DNA of 64,000 nt from Sulfuricella sp. T08 (GCF_000971475.1 NZ_DF967528.1:175616-239615), one strand, 5' to 3'; numbered from the stretch's first letter, positions 18,616 to 29,404 are shown. A program made the numbers and translations. Notes: generated from the sequence alone by a model not told the origin.

Positions 18616-20862
18616 CTAGAGAGACCTAACGCAATCCACATAGTACCGTGACTTCCCGTTCAGATCATCCTTCACCAGACCGTGTATGTCGGTCTCGAAG
18701 CCAGGAAATTTCTCGTTGAATTCACGGGCGAATTTCAAATAACGAACGATGGTCTCATTGAAGCGTTCGCCGGGAATCAGCAATGGAATACCTGGAGGAT
18801 AGGGGGTCAGCAACACGCTGGTCACGCGCCCGGCCAGGTCGTCGATCTCGACCCGGTCGATCTCCCTGTGTGCCATGCGGGCAAAAGCATCGGTCGGCTT
18901 CATCGCGGGCACCATGTCGGATAGATACATCTCGGTAGTCAGACGCGCTACATCGTTGGCCTTGTAGATGCCATGGATACTATCGCTCAGTTCCCTCAGG
19001 CCCATCCGCTCGTAGCGCGGATTCTTGGCGACGAATTCGGGCAGCGCACGCCACAGAGGCTGGTTGCGGTCGTAGTCGTCCTTGAACTGCTGCAACGCAG
19101 TCAGCATGGTGTTCCAGCGGCCCTTGGTAATGCCGATGGTGAACATGATGAAAAAGGAGTAAAGGCTGGTCTTTTCCACGATAACGCCGTGCTCCGCCAG
19201 GTACTTGGTGACAATGGCTGCGGGGATCCCCGTGTCGGCGAAATCCCCGTCCACATCCAGTCCCGGCGTGATGACGGTGGACTTGATCGGATCCAGCATG
19301 TTGAATCCCGACGCGAGGTTGCCGAAGCCGTGCCATCGATCGCCCTGGCGCAGCATCCAGTCGTCGCGCTCGCCAATGCCTTCCTCGGCGAGATGCTCCG
19401 GCCCCCAAACCTTGAACCACCAGGAATCGCCAAACTCCGCATCCACCTTGCGCATGGCACGGCGGAAATCCAGGGCCTCGAGGATCGATTCCTCCACCAG
19501 CGAGGTGCCACCGGGCGGTTCCATCATCGCCGCCGCCACATCGCAGGATGCGATGATGGCGTATTGCGGACTGGTGGAACTGTGCATCAGGTAGGCCTCG
19601 TTGAACACGTCGCGGTCCAGCTTGCGCGCCTCGGAATCCTGAATCAGGATCTGCGATGCCTGGGACAGCCCCGCCAGCATCTTATGGGTGGATTGGGTGG
19701 CAAAAATCATCGAGTCCTTGCAGCGCGGACGATCCTTGCCGATGGCGTGCATGCCCTGGTAGAAATCGTGGAAGGTGGCATGTGGCAGCCATGCCTCGTC
19801 GAAATGCAGGGTATCGATCTCCCCGTCCAGCATTTCCTTGAGGGTTTCCACGTTGTAAAGAATCCCGTCATAGGTGCTCTGGGTGAGGGTAAGTACCCGT
19901 GGCTTGGTTTTTACTCCACGCGCAAAAGGATTGGCCTCGATTTTCTTGCGGATGTTCTCCGGCTTGAATTCTTCCAGCGGAATCGGCCCGATGATGCCGT
20001 AATGGTTGCGGGTGGGGGTAAGGAAAACCGGCACCGCGCCGGTCATGATAATCGCGTGCAATATCGATTTGTGGCAGTTGCGATCCACCACCACCACATC
20101 CCCCGGCGCAACCGTGGAATGCCATACCATCTTGTTGGAAGTGGAGGTGCCGTTGGTGACGAAAAACAGGTGGTCCGCATTGAAGATGCGCGCAGCGTTA
20201 CGCTCGCTGGCTGCAACCGGGCCGGTATGGTCAAGCAACTGGCCAAGTTCGTCCACCGCATTGCACACGTCTGCGCGCAGCAAATTCTCGCCGAAGAACT
20301 GGTGGAACATCTGCCCTACCGGGCTCTTGAGAAAGGCAACTCCACCCGAATGGCCAGGGCAGTGCCAGGAGTAGGAGCCGTCAGCAGCATAATGAGTGAG
20401 CGCCCGGAAGAAAGGCGGCGCCAGGGAGTCCAGATAGTCCTTTGCTTCCCTCACCACATAGCGCGCAATGAACTCCGGCGTATCCTCGAACATGTGAATG
20501 AAGCCGTGCAACTCCTTCAGCACGTCGTTGGGGATATGGCGCGAAGTGCGGGTCTCGCCGTACAGGAAAATGGGAATATCCGCATTTCGGCGGCGTATTT
20601 CCACCACGAAGGCGCGAATCTGCTCAACCGCCTGCTCCGCCAGTTCAGGCGTAGAGAACTCTTCATCATCGATCGACAGAATGAACGTTGAGGCACGGCT
20701 CTGCTGCTGCGCAAAGGAAGTCAGGTCGCCATAACTGGTGGCGCCCAACACTTCCAGACCCTCTTCCTCAATCGCCTTGACCAGCACACGCACGCCAATG
20801 CCGCTCGCGTTCTCGGAGCGGAAATCTTCATCGATGATGACTACGGGGAAACGGAATCGCAT
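18616..20862 (-). CDS. Arginine/lysine/ornithine decarboxylase (AdiA/SpeA-fold type)
   Basis: 748 residues of the fold-type I basic amino acid decarboxylase family. An N-terminal response-regulator-like wing domain (1-130) is followed by the PLP domain with FVTNGTSTSNKMVWHS, HFDEAWLPHATFH and the PLP lysine in STHKMLAGLSQAS, then the C-terminal domain (about 610-748). The length matches the E. coli inducible arginine decarboxylase (756). Whether the substrate is Arg, Lys or Orn cannot be decided by eye. It may act in polyamine synthesis or acid resistance. It is alone in its direction, between two hairpin-rich gaps. Confidence 0.9.
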   Translation of the reverse strand: MRFRFPVVIIDEDFRSENASGIGVRVLVKAIEEEGLEVLGATSYGDLTSFAQQQSRASTFILSIDDEEFSTPELAEQAVEQIRAFVVEIRRRNADIPIFLYGETRTSRHIPNDVLKELHGFIHMFEDTPEFIARYVVREAKDYLDSLAPPFFRALTHYAADGSYSWHCPGHSGGVAFLKSPVGQMFHQFFGENLLRADVCNAVDELGQLLDHTGPVAASERNAARIFNADHLFFVTNGTSTSNKMVWHSTVAPGDVVVVDRNCHKSILHAIIMTGAVPVFLTPTRNHYGIIGPIPLEEFKPENIRKKIEANPFARGVKTKPRVLTLTQSTYDGILYNVETLKEMLDGEIDTLHFDEAWLPHATFHDFYQGMHAIGKDRPRCKDSMIFATQSTHKMLAGLSQASQILIQDSEARKLDRDVFNEAYLMHSSTSPQYAIIASCDVAAAMMEPPGGTSLVEESILEALDFRRAMRKVDAEFGDSWWFKVWGPEHLAEEGIGERDDWMLRQGDRWHGFGNLASGFNMLDPIKSTVITPGLDVDGDFADTGIPAAIVTKYLAEHGVIVEKTSLYSFFIMFTIGITKGRWNTMLTALQQFKDDYDRNQPLWRALPEFVAKNPRYERMGLRELSDSIHGIYKANDVARLTTEMYLSDMVPAMKPTDAFARMAHREIDRVEIDDLAGRVTSVLLTPYPPGIPLLIPGERFNETIVRYLKFAREFNEKFPGFETDIHGLVKDDLNGKSRYYVDCVRSL

Positions 20863-20885
20863 TTGAGTTCCTGGTGGGAAAAGTT

Positions 20886-20977
20886 CGTGAGGGGTGAGGG
20901 GATAAGGGTGAGGCTAATGTCAGAAACGGAGTGGTAGTCAGCTTTTACGCCTCACCCCTCACCTTTCACCCCTCACG
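20886..20977. repeat. 92-bp inverted-repeat element built on AGGGGTG
   Basis: Left end CGTGAGGGGTGA (20886-20897) and right end TCACCCCTCACG (20966-20977) form a perfect 12-bp inverted repeat, with further AGGGGTG-type copies inside each arm. A second locus with the same unit is at 45208-45287. It lies between dcd and the decarboxylase gene, both on the minus strand, and may serve as a terminator. Confidence 0.65.
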
Positions 20978-20981
20978 TTTA

Positions 20982-21548
20982 TCAGATTTTAGGCAATGTT
21001 ACACCGTGCTGGCCCTGATACTTGCCGCCACGATCCTTGTATGAGGTTTCACAGACCTCGTCCGACTCGAAAAACAGTACCTGGGCCACACCCTCATTGG
21101 CGTAAATCTTGGCGGGCAGCGGCGTGGTATTGGAGAACTCCAGGGTCACGTAGCCTTCCCATTCCGGCTCGAACGGCGTCACGTTGACGATGATACCGCA
21201 GCGCGCATAGGTGGACTTGCCCAGGCAGATTGTCAGCACACTGCGCGGGATGCGGAAATACTCCAGGGTACGTGCGAGGACAAACGAATTGGGCGGGATG
21301 ATGCAGACATCGCTTTTGACGTCGACGAACGAATTGGGGTCGAAATTCTTGGGATCGACGATAGTGGAGTTGATGTTGGTGAATAGCTTGAATTCATCCG
21401 AGCAGCGAATATCGTAGCCATAGCTGGAAGTGCCGTAAGAGACGATTTTTTTGCCGTCAACGCTCCTCACCTGCCCCGGCTCGTAGGGTTCGATCATGCC
21501 GTGCTGTTCCGCCATGCGGCGAATCCACTTGTCCGACTTAATGCTCAT
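20982..21548 (-). CDS. dcd: dCTP deaminase
   Basis: 188 residues, standard length. [22 protein letters not shown] at the N-terminus, [42 protein letters not shown] with the catalytic Glu, and the C-terminal [15 protein letters not shown] are characteristic. It converts dCTP to dUTP, feeding dUMP to ThyA. It follows apbC on the same strand after 90 bases. Confidence 0.97.
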   Translation of the reverse strand: MSIKSDKWIRRMAEQHGMIEPYEPGQVRSVDGKKIVSYGTSSYGYDIRCSDEFKLFTNINSTIVDPKNFDPNSFVDVKSDVCIIPPNSFVLARTLEYFRIPRSVLTICLGKSTYARCGIIVNVTPFEPEWEGYVTLEFSNTTPLPAKIYANEGVAQVLFFESDEVCETSYKDRGGKYQGQHGVTLPKI

Positions 21549-21604
21549 AAATCCAGCCTTCAGCTATCAGCAGCCAGCCACCAGTTAAAGCGGCCAGCAC
21601 GAAG

Positions 21605-21629
21605 CTGACCGCTGAAAACTGACCGCTGA
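21605..21629. repeat. Short direct repeat in the apbC-dcd gap
   Basis: CTGACCGCTGA occurs at 21605-21615 and again at 21619-21629, 14 bases apart, within a gap rich in CAGC and AGCTG words. Its meaning is unclear. Confidence 0.4.
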
Positions 21630-21638
21630 CTGCTTGGG

Positions 21639-22733
21639 TTACGTATTTTGAATCACAATATTGGGGAAGCGTGCGCTGAAATCCTGCGCCTGCTCGGCCA
21701 CTTTGACCGCCACGCGACGTGCAATTTCCTTGTAAATCTGGGAAACACGCCCGTCAGGATCGGCCACTACTGGCGGCCTGCCCTCGTCAGTCTGCTGACG
21801 AATGTTGATATCCAGAGGCAATGCACCGAGAAACTCGACATCGAAGTCCTTGCACATTTTCTCTCCGCCGCCGGTACCGAAAAGACGCTCTTCATGGCCG
21901 CAGTTGGTACAGATATGCAGGCTCATGTTTTCCACGATACCGAGAATGGGAATGCCCACTTTTTCGAACATCTTCAGGCCCTTGCGCGCATCGATCAGGG
22001 CCACATCCTGAGGCGTGGTAACGATCACAGAGCCGGTCACCGGCACGGTTTGCGCCAGAGTAAGCTGAATATCACCGGTCCCTGGCGGCAGATCCACCAC
22101 CAGGTAATCCACGTCCTTCCAGTTGGTGTCATTCAGGAGTTGTCCCAGCGCCTGGGTTACCATCGGGCCGCGCCATACCATAGGCTGGTCCGGATCAATC
22201 AGAAAGCCGATGGACATGGCCTGCAAGCCGTGGCCATTCAGCGGCTCAAGTTTTTTTCCATCCGCAGAAGGTTCGGGGCGGTCATCCTTGATGCCCAGCA
22301 TCAGGGGTTGAGAGGGGCCATAGATGTCGGCATCGAGAATGCCCACTCGCGCGCCTTCGGCAGCAAGTGCCAGCGCCAGGTTCACTGCGGTGGTGGACTT
22401 GCCTACGCCACCTTTGCCGGAAGCCACGGCGATGATGTTCTTGATGCCCGGAATCAGCTTGACACCGCGCTGCACGCTATGTGAAACGATGTTGGAGGAC
22501 ACATTGACCGTCACGTTACCGACACCGGCAATACTCTTGACCTTGTCACTAACCAAGGTGCGGATGCTTTCGAACACGCTCTTACCCGGGTAGCCGAGGA
22601 CGATGTCGAGCGACACCTTGTCGCCGTCGATCTTGATGTTCTTGACCGATTTGGTGCTAACAAAATCCTTCTTGGTAGTAGGATCGGTAATTTCCTTCAG
22701 TGCATCTTGCACCTGCTGTTCTGACACGGACAT
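21639..22733 (-). CDS. apbC: Mrp/ApbC/NBP35-type Fe-S cluster carrier ATPase
   Basis: 364 residues from the ATG of MSVSEQQVQ; an upstream in-frame TTG or GTG extension is not needed. An N-terminal MIP18/DUF59 domain (about 1-90) precedes the P-loop ATPase with the deviant Walker A GKGGVGKSTTAVNLA, DLPPGTGDIQLTL, and the metal-binding CTNCGHEE with a second Cys further on. It is thought to hold and transfer 4Fe-4S clusters; useful in a genome with the many Fe-S proteins of the qmo-hdr operon. Divergent from metG. Confidence 0.94.
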   Translation of the reverse strand: MSVSEQQVQDALKEITDPTTKKDFVSTKSVKNIKIDGDKVSLDIVLGYPGKSVFESIRTLVSDKVKSIAGVGNVTVNVSSNIVSHSVQRGVKLIPGIKNIIAVASGKGGVGKSTTAVNLALALAAEGARVGILDADIYGPSQPLMLGIKDDRPEPSADGKKLEPLNGHGLQAMSIGFLIDPDQPMVWRGPMVTQALGQLLNDTNWKDVDYLVVDLPPGTGDIQLTLAQTVPVTGSVIVTTPQDVALIDARKGLKMFEKVGIPILGIVENMSLHICTNCGHEERLFGTGGGEKMCKDFDVEFLGALPLDINIRQQTDEGRPPVVADPDGRVSQIYKEIARRVAVKVAEQAQDFSARFPNIVIQNT

Positions 22734-22869
22734 GCTTACTCCTTGAGTGTAACCATTTTTGCCCAATACCCATCAGGGCAAGAGGCAGAAAACGAAAGTT
22801 TAACGAATAATTGGGCTTGCTACCACGGTTTGTTACAATTGAGGTCTTTCAAGTTCCTGACAAACCGCA

Positions 22870-24909
22870 ATGAAACGCAAGATCCTGGTTACCAGCGCCC
22901 TACCCTACGCCAATGGCAGCATCCATCTTGGCCATCTGGTTGAATACATCCAGACCGATATCTGGGTACGATTCCAGAAAATGCAAGGGCACGAGTGTCA
23001 TTACGTATGCGCCGACGACACCCATGGCACCCCCATCATGCTGCGTGCGCAAGCCGAGGGCATCACCCCGGAAGCCCTGATCGAACGTGTCTGGCACGAG
23101 CACAAGGCGGATTTCGATGGTTTCCACGTTGAATTCGACAACTACTATTCGACCAATTCAGACGAGAACCGGGAATTGGCACAGAATATCTACCGCACGT
23201 TGCGCGATCAGGCGAAACTGATCGAAACCAAAACTATCGAGCAATTCTACGATCCGGAAAAGGAAATGTTCCTGCCGGACCGTTTCATCAAGGGCGAGTG
23301 CCCCAAGTGCCATGCTTTAGACCAGTACGGCGATTCCTGCGAGGCCTGCGGGGCCACCTACTCGCCCACCGACCTGATCAACCCGGTCTCGGCAGTATCC
23401 GGCGCCACGCCGGTACGCAAGGAATCCGAGCACTATTTTTTCACGCTCGGCGCCTGCACTGATTTCCTGAGAGAATGGACCAATGCCGACCATTTGCAAC
23501 CGGAAGCTGCCAACAAAATGCAGGAATGGATAGCCGGCGGCCTGCAGAACTGGGACATCTCGCGCGACGCACCCTACTTTGGCTTCGAAATCCCGGATGC
23601 CCCAGGCAAATATTTCTATGTCTGGCTTGACGCCCCGGTCGGCTACATGGCCAGCTTCAAGAACCTGTGTGCGAAGAATGGCCTGAATTTCAACGACTTC
23701 TGGGGACAGGATTCAACAGCCGAGCTCTACCATTTCATCGGCAAGGACATCCTTTACTTCCACGCCCTGTTCTGGCCGGCGATGCTGAAGTTTTCCGGCC
23801 ACCGCACGCCGACCGGCGTCTTCGCCCATGGCTTCCTCACCGTCAATGGCCAGAAAATGTCCAAGTCGCGCGGCACTTTCATCACCGCCGCCAGCTACCG
23901 CAAGCACCTCAACCCGGAACAGCTGCGCTACTATTTCGCCGCCAAGCTCAACAGCAGCATCGAAGATATAGATCTCAGCCTGGAAGACCTTACGGCGCGG
24001 GTGAACTCAGACCTGATCGGGAAATACGTCAACATCGCCAGCCGGGCAGCAGGTTTTATTACTAAGCGGTTTGACGGGAAACTATGTGGATTTACGCGTC
24101 ACTCGATTGTGGAAAAGCTGCAAGACAGCACAAACGAAATTGCCAGACTCTATGACGAACGCGAATATGGGAAGGCCATTCGGGAAATCATGAACCTGAC
24201 GGATATAGCCAATCAGTATGTGGATGAGCAAAAACCATGGGAACTGGCCAAGCAGGAAGGTATGGAAGCCCGGTTGCACGAAGCCTGCAGCGTCAGTCTC
24301 AATCTGTTCCGCCTGCTCACCCTCTACCTCAAGCCGGTACTGCCCAAACTGGCTGCTGACGTGGAAGCCTTCCTCAACATCGCCCCCCTGCAATGGGGTG
24401 ATGCGCAGGCGCTACTGCCAGAAGGGCACACCATCATCCCCTACCAGCACCTGATGACCCGTATCGACCCAAAACAGGTAGAAACCATGATCGAAGAAAA
24501 CAAAGCCACCCTGGCTCCGGCAACGGAGCACTCACCCGCGCGCCATGCCGAGATGCAAGTGCATGAAATCCAGCCGATCGCCGAAACCATCAGCATCGAC
24601 GATTTCATGAAGATCGACCTGCGTATCGCCAAGATCGTCAATGCCGAACATGTGGAAGGTGCCGACAAGCTGCTGCAACTGACGCTGGACATCGGCGAGG
24701 GAAGGACACGCAACGTGTTCGCCGGCATCAAGTCGGCCTATGCGCCGGAGAAGCTGATCGGCCGCCACACCGTGATGGTCTCCAACCTCGCGCCACGCAA
24801 GATGAAATTCGGCCTGTCGGAGGGCATGGTGCTGGCCGCCGGCGGCGATGGTGGCCTGTACATTCTCAGCCCGGACGAGGGTGCCAAGCCGGGCATGCGG
24901 GTGAAATAA
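22870..24909 (+). CDS. metG: Methionyl-tRNA synthetase
   Basis: 679 residues, the long dimeric form. [12 protein letters not shown] is the HIGH motif, KMSKSRGT the KMSKS loop, and [18 protein letters not shown] the zinc knuckle (four Cys). The C-terminal 110 residues are the tRNA-binding domain ([20 protein letters not shown]). It charges tRNA-Met. A strong terminator follows immediately. Confidence 0.98.
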   Translation: MKRKILVTSALPYANGSIHLGHLVEYIQTDIWVRFQKMQGHECHYVCADDTHGTPIMLRAQAEGITPEALIERVWHEHKADFDGFHVEFDNYYSTNSDENRELAQNIYRTLRDQAKLIETKTIEQFYDPEKEMFLPDRFIKGECPKCHALDQYGDSCEACGATYSPTDLINPVSAVSGATPVRKESEHYFFTLGACTDFLREWTNADHLQPEAANKMQEWIAGGLQNWDISRDAPYFGFEIPDAPGKYFYVWLDAPVGYMASFKNLCAKNGLNFNDFWGQDSTAELYHFIGKDILYFHALFWPAMLKFSGHRTPTGVFAHGFLTVNGQKMSKSRGTFITAASYRKHLNPEQLRYYFAAKLNSSIEDIDLSLEDLTARVNSDLIGKYVNIASRAAGFITKRFDGKLCGFTRHSIVEKLQDSTNEIARLYDEREYGKAIREIMNLTDIANQYVDEQKPWELAKQEGMEARLHEACSVSLNLFRLLTLYLKPVLPKLAADVEAFLNIAPLQWGDAQALLPEGHTIIPYQHLMTRIDPKQVETMIEENKATLAPATEHSPARHAEMQVHEIQPIAETISIDDFMKIDLRIAKIVNAEHVEGADKLLQLTLDIGEGRTRNVFAGIKSAYAPEKLIGRHTVMVSNLAPRKMKFGLSEGMVLAAGGDGGLYILSPDEGAKPGMRVK

Positions 24910-24910
24910 A

Positions 24911-24936
24911 AAAAGGCGGCTCGAGCCGCCTTTTTT
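24911..24936 (+). terminator. Intrinsic terminator after metG
   Basis: AAAAGGCGGC, TCGA, GCCGCCTTTTTT: a GC-rich stem with a T-tract two bases after the metG stop. Its symmetry and A-tract allow it to serve the convergent lipoprotein gene as well. Confidence 0.92.
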
Positions 24937-24954
24937 GCGCCCCCCTTTTTTCGA

Positions 24955-25407
24955 TCAGGGCTTCACGTAGGCGTAGTGGTATTGCGATTGTAGCTTGGAA
25001 AGTTCCGCCACGCCCGATGGCACAATTTGAGCTTCCGGCAACACTGTCTTGGAATCAATCTTGCGACTGACCAGTGTGTTGTTGCACACATCGAACGTCA
25101 CGCCTTTTTTCTTCAGATCCTGGACAGTGATATCGTAGGGGTTCCCCTTGGCATCGGTAGCGCCTTCAAGCAGGAAATCGATACCTTTGCCATGGGTGAC
25201 AATAACGATATGCGCTTGAGGATTGGCATCAAGATGGTTTTTGACGTTTCTCATCGCTGCGCCCGCCACTGCGGAATCGTTAACATGATAAACAACGTTC
25301 TCCGGAAACCCGGCTTCAGCCGACTTGCCTCCGGTTGAGGCGCAGCCCGCAAGGCCAAACAAGCCAGATAGTGCGATCAGCAAGAACAAGTTACGCAAAC
25401 GTGCCAT
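24955..25407 (-). CDS. DsrE/DsrF-like lipoprotein
   Basis: 150 residues from the ATG preceded by GAGGAGACAAAA; a longer in-frame start is unlikely. The leader has the lipobox GLAGC (Cys22). The mature part has the DsrE-type fold pattern VVYHVNDSAVAGAAMRNVKNHL, IVIVTHGKGIDFLL and a single Cys in VTFDVCNNTL at the position of the active Cys in DsrE-like proteins. Relatives carry sulfane sulfur or act in periplasmic sulfur metabolism; such a role is plausible in a sulfur oxidiser but not shown. Confidence 0.8.
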   Translation of the reverse strand: MARLRNLFLLIALSGLFGLAGCASTGGKSAEAGFPENVVYHVNDSAVAGAAMRNVKNHLDANPQAHIVIVTHGKGIDFLLEGATDAKGNPYDITVQDLKKKGVTFDVCNNTLVSRKIDSKTVLPEAQIVPSGVAELSKLQSQYHYAYVKP

Positions 25408-25618
25408 TTTTGTCTCCTCGATAATTATTATGATTTGGCAAAAGCCCATAACTACGAAACTTCTGCAGAGTGCTCTTATTTAACTCTAGTACCGGAAATT
25501 ACGGATGTAAATAGTCCAAACGTACTCAATACACTGATTATAATAAGTATTTAGGACAATTCGATCTTGTTAACCGGGTTGACCTAACACCGTCAGATCA
25601 TCAAAGAAAACCCAATAT

Positions 25619-28600
25619 TTACTGCTGATTTTTTACCAGCTCTTCGAATTCCTGTGCTGGAATCGGCCTGCTGAACAGGTATCCCTGCATGCGGTTGCAC
25701 TGGAGTTGCTTCAGGTAGTCCAATTGCTCCCGGGTTTCCACACCCTCGGCAACGAGCTCCAGCATCAGGCTGCGGGCCATGGCGACAATCGCCGAAACGA
25801 TGGCGACGGCATCGACATTGCCGGGGATATCCCGCACAAAGGATTGGTCGATCTTGAGGCAATGGATGGGAAAACGCCTGAGATAACTGAGCGAGGAATA
25901 ACCGGTGCCGAAATCGTCCACCGAAAGGAATACGCCCATTTCCTCCAGTCGCTTCAATGTGCTGATTGCGACTTCCGGATTCTTCATGATATAGCTTTCC
26001 GTCAGTTCCAGCTCCAGGCAATCGGCGGACAGGCCGCTTTCCTGTAAAGCCGACGCAGTCATTTCCACGATATCCTGCTGCTGGAATTGACGTGCTGAAA
26101 GGTTGACGGAAACCCGCATCCTGGCCATCCCCGCGTCTTGCCAAGCCTTGTTCTGCCGACATGCCTCACGCAGCACCCATGCGCCGATCGGCAAGATCAA
26201 GCCGGTTTCCTCCGCCAGCGGAATAAACTGCGCGGGAGAAACCATGCCCAACTCCGGATGCCGCCAACGCAACAGCGCCTCCATGCCGGAGATTTTCCCA
26301 GTTTCCAGGTCCACCTGAGGCTGGTAATAAAGCAGCAGTTCGTTTCTATCCAGCGCCTTGCGCAGGCTGTTTTCCATGGCCAAGCGCTCGAAAGCCCTGG
26401 CATTCATATCCCCGGTAAAAAACTGGTAAGCGCTTTCCCCCTGTTCCTTGGCGCGGTACATGGCCACTTCGGCGTTCTGGATCAGGGCTTCCCGTGTCTG
26501 TTCATCGGTGGGATAAAGCGTAATACCGATGCTGGCGCTAACAAAAATCTCCTTGCCGGCCAAAAGGAAGGGTTGGGATAGCACATTCAGAATACTTGCC
26601 GCCACTTCCGCGGCCTCTTCGAAATGCCCTAAATTGGGCAGCAGGAATGCGAACTCATCTCCGCCCCAGCGAGCAATGGTATCCCCACCGCGCATGCACG
26701 TTGCGAAGCGGAGCGCGGCCTCCTTCAGTAACACATCGCCCACATCATGACCGAGCGTATCATTGATGATTTTGAATCGATTGAGGTCGAGCAGCATCAC
26801 CGCCATCAGATGATCAGTATGGCTAGCTTGAGCGTGGGCCAGTACCTGCCCTAGCCGGTCGTGGAACAGCAGACGGTTAGGCAGGCCGCTAAGCGCGTCA
26901 TGATTGGACTGGTGCAGAAGCCGCTCCTCGAAGCGTTTGCGCTCGCTGATGTCACGCGCAATGGTGGAAAGAAATCCTTCCTGACTATTGGCAGCCTTGT
27001 GGGCAATGATGACCTGGGAAACCGGGATTTCCGTGCCATCCCGGCTTAACAAGGTAGATTCTCCCTCCCAAATCCCATTATCGATCGCATAGGGAATCGC
27101 TTCATTTCTGATGAAGCCCCATATCCATTGGGGGTAGGCTTGCAGTGTGGACAACCCAGTCACGTCTTCCTCATCGGGGATGCCCAGCATGCGTTTTCCT
27201 GCCTGATTCAGGTATACGCGCCGGCCATCCAGGGTGGAAATACTGACGAATTCCGGCGTGGCTTCGAGGATGCTGGACAACTGCTGCCTTTCGTTCTGTG
27301 CCTTGATCATTTCGGTGATATCACGACCGACCACTACCAAGCCCTTACGGCTGCCATCAGTATTGAACAGTGGCACCTTGATAACGTCGAAAACCATGTT
27401 GCCGTCGCCCGGCCTCGGAATTACCTCATTCGCACGCCTTGGCCCGCCACTGCGCCAGGCATCCTCGTCCGAGGATTCGCTACTGTAAAAGGTCTCGCTA
27501 TAAAAATCGCTAAGCTCAGCCAGTTCATAATTCGTCTTTCCATGGTATGGAATGCCCTCGAGCTTGAGAAGCTTAAGGTCAAAATCGTTAGCTTCCAGCC
27601 AGCGGCCGTCACCATCCTTGAAACACACGATATCCGGCATGGCATTGATCAATGTACGCAGACGCTCTTCACTTTCCCTCAACGCCTTTCTTGCCTCCTG
27701 GCGTTCGGTCACATCATGAAACACCAGTACCGCTCCGATAATCGACCCGCTCCGGCTGCGGATAGGTGCCGCCGAATCTTCAATGGAGATCTCGCTGCCA
27801 TCCTGACGAATGAGTATGGTGTGATTGGCAAGCGCAACCACCTCTCCGCCTCTCAGGCATTCCTCCACAGGGTTTTCCACCACCGTCCGGGTATACTCGT
27901 TGATTACGTTGAAAATCCGGCTCAACGGCAAGCCCTGGGCCTCGACGCAACTCCATCCACTCAGCTGTTCCGCTACGGGGTTGAGGTATTCGATCAAGCC
28001 TTTTTCGTCGGTCGTAATCACCCCATCGCCTATCGATATCAGGGTAACCTGGGCGCGCTCCTTCTCTTGCCATACATGACGTTCAGACTGACGCAGCCGC
28101 TTGTAGGGTTCCTGTACGCTGCTTACGAATACTGCGCGGTAAATAAAAACATACGCCAGAACCTTGTAGGCGTGGCCCATCAGGTTGAAGATATCGGTGA
28201 CACTGGAATAGAGTGTGAAGCACAGTTCGCTCAGTACCATGATGGCAACGGCGGCCAACAGGTCCACCACATAATCGGGCTTGGGTTTACGCGCCCCGGC
28301 AAGGAAAGCGCCCACTGTCAGCAGATGGATAAATACAATGAAGTATTCGCTGCCGATCTTGAAGGGGGTTAATCCTTTTCCGGCGATAAACGTTGCCGGC
28401 AAATCGCTCTCATGGAAGAGGATGACCCAGTAAACCAGCAGGGCAACGCTCAGACTGACTGCCAGCACCACATAGCGCAGCCACTTGAATGGAAAAGGTT
28501 TCCATGGCAGAAGAGCCGCGGACAGCAAAGCAAAGGCAGCCAGAAAGCGGGCCGCAAGCCAGAAATCGATCCCCTTCTGCACCCCGGACGGGGTGACAAA

Positions 28601-28960
28601 ATCCGGCATGCCGGCGTAGGACAGCATGTGGGCAAAATCCAGCAAACCCACCGCCAGAAAAGCGCAAGACAGCAGCACAATGTTGAACGGCCGCTCCACA
28701 CTGTATGCATTCCACCCGATACCGAACACCAGCACCGCCACCACAATAGCGATGGTTTCCATGAAACTATGGAGCGGAAGAAATCGGGAAAGGCCTTCAA
28801 AAAAGGTGTGCGCTGGCGGAGCAAGCCATACAGAAACGAAAAGTACAGCCAGGGGAAAAATCAGCCACCCGATTTGGTGCAGGGAAACACTGCCAAATGG
28901 CCTATTCAGAGCACCATCAGCCATTACCTCTCTCCCCTTTGCTGCTATCATTTGTTCCAC
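25619..28960 (-). CDS. MASE3-PAS3-GGDEF-EAL membrane c-di-GMP enzyme
   Basis: 1113 residues. An N-terminal membrane sensor of MASE3 type (about 25-270, seven or more helices, with FAHMLSYAGMPDF), three PAS domains (about 300-420, 425-545, 550-665), GGDEF (about 680-850) and EAL (about 860-1110). The cyclase site GGDEF (766-770) is intact, with the inhibitory RxxD (RGGD) five residues before it. The EAL domain has EALLRWRHP (Glu894), NLSARQF, LTESYI, DDFGTGYSS, KIDQSF and AEGVET. Both activities are possible. The last PAS and GGDEF-EAL parts resemble those of the protein encoded at 12357-14837, including GTEIPVSQVIIAHK, which suggests a shared duplication. Confidence 0.92.
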   Translation of the reverse strand: MEQMIAAKGREVMADGALNRPFGSVSLHQIGWLIFPLAVLFVSVWLAPPAHTFFEGLSRFLPLHSFMETIAIVVAVLVFGIGWNAYSVERPFNIVLLSCAFLAVGLLDFAHMLSYAGMPDFVTPSGVQKGIDFWLAARFLAAFALLSAALLPWKPFPFKWLRYVVLAVSLSVALLVYWVILFHESDLPATFIAGKGLTPFKIGSEYFIVFIHLLTVGAFLAGARKPKPDYVVDLLAAVAIMVLSELCFTLYSSVTDIFNLMGHAYKVLAYVFIYRAVFVSSVQEPYKRLRQSERHVWQEKERAQVTLISIGDGVITTDEKGLIEYLNPVAEQLSGWSCVEAQGLPLSRIFNVINEYTRTVVENPVEECLRGGEVVALANHTILIRQDGSEISIEDSAAPIRSRSGSIIGAVLVFHDVTERQEARKALRESEERLRTLINAMPDIVCFKDGDGRWLEANDFDLKLLKLEGIPYHGKTNYELAELSDFYSETFYSSESSDEDAWRSGGPRRANEVIPRPGDGNMVFDVIKVPLFNTDGSRKGLVVVGRDITEMIKAQNERQQLSSILEATPEFVSISTLDGRRVYLNQAGKRMLGIPDEEDVTGLSTLQAYPQWIWGFIRNEAIPYAIDNGIWEGESTLLSRDGTEIPVSQVIIAHKAANSQEGFLSTIARDISERKRFEERLLHQSNHDALSGLPNRLLFHDRLGQVLAHAQASHTDHLMAVMLLDLNRFKIINDTLGHDVGDVLLKEAALRFATCMRGGDTIARWGGDEFAFLLPNLGHFEEAAEVAASILNVLSQPFLLAGKEIFVSASIGITLYPTDEQTREALIQNAEVAMYRAKEQGESAYQFFTGDMNARAFERLAMENSLRKALDRNELLLYYQPQVDLETGKISGMEALLRWRHPELGMVSPAQFIPLAEETGLILPIGAWVLREACRQNKAWQDAGMARMRVSVNLSARQFQQQDIVEMTASALQESGLSADCLELELTESYIMKNPEVAISTLKRLEEMGVFLSVDDFGTGYSSLSYLRRFPIHCLKIDQSFVRDIPGNVDAVAIVSAIVAMARSLMLELVAEGVETREQLDYLKQLQCNRMQGYLFSRPIPAQEFEELVKNQQ

Positions 28961-29108
28961 TTTCTGTAAGGGCTACGATTAAATCTGCTGCACGAGGACT
29001 CACGCCCTCATCCCCTTTTTATTCATATAGATATTCTATTTTTTTACGACTCTAAGTGAAGTGGATGAATTGTGCAACCAGCCTATTTACACTTGTTGAC
29101 GAGGATCA

Positions 29109-29384
29109 ATGAATAACAGCCACCATCTGAGAATTTACGGTCGTGTTCAGGGCGTATTCTTCCGCGAGTCCATGTGCCGCAAGGCTCAGCAGCTCGGTGT
29201 CACCGGCTGGGTCAGAAATTGCCGCGACGGCACCGTGGAAGCCATGATCCAGGGAGCGGAGGAAGCAATCAGCGCCATGATCGAATGGGCCAGAACAGGA
29301 CCGGAACTGGCGCGGGTAGAAGAAGTGGAAATCAGTGCGGGCAGTGGCGAATATGCCGACTTTGAAAAACGGGATACCGCTTGA
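29109..29384 (+). CDS. acyP: Acylphosphatase
   Basis: 91 residues, normal length. The catalytic Arg and Asn are in [15 protein letters not shown] and [17 protein letters not shown]. It hydrolyses acyl phosphates such as carbamoyl or acetyl phosphate. Alone, with GAGGATCA as ribosome-binding site, convergent with the wbuC-like gene. Confidence 0.95.
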   Translation: MNNSHHLRIYGRVQGVFFRESMCRKAQQLGVTGWVRNCRDGTVEAMIQGAEEAISAMIEWARTGPELARVEEVEISAGSGEYADFEKRDTA

Positions 29385-29404
29385 AGCGGTGGCATGCAAC
29401 CGGG

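Noticed and set aside
18973..20691. Long open frame antisense to the Arg/Lys/Orn decarboxylase gene
   Set aside because: It lies wholly opposite a well-conserved gene, has no recognisable motif, and is explained by GC-rich third positions of the real gene.
27128..28372. Long open frame antisense to the MASE3-GGDEF-EAL gene
   Set aside because: Overlaps a multi-domain gene with intact motifs throughout.
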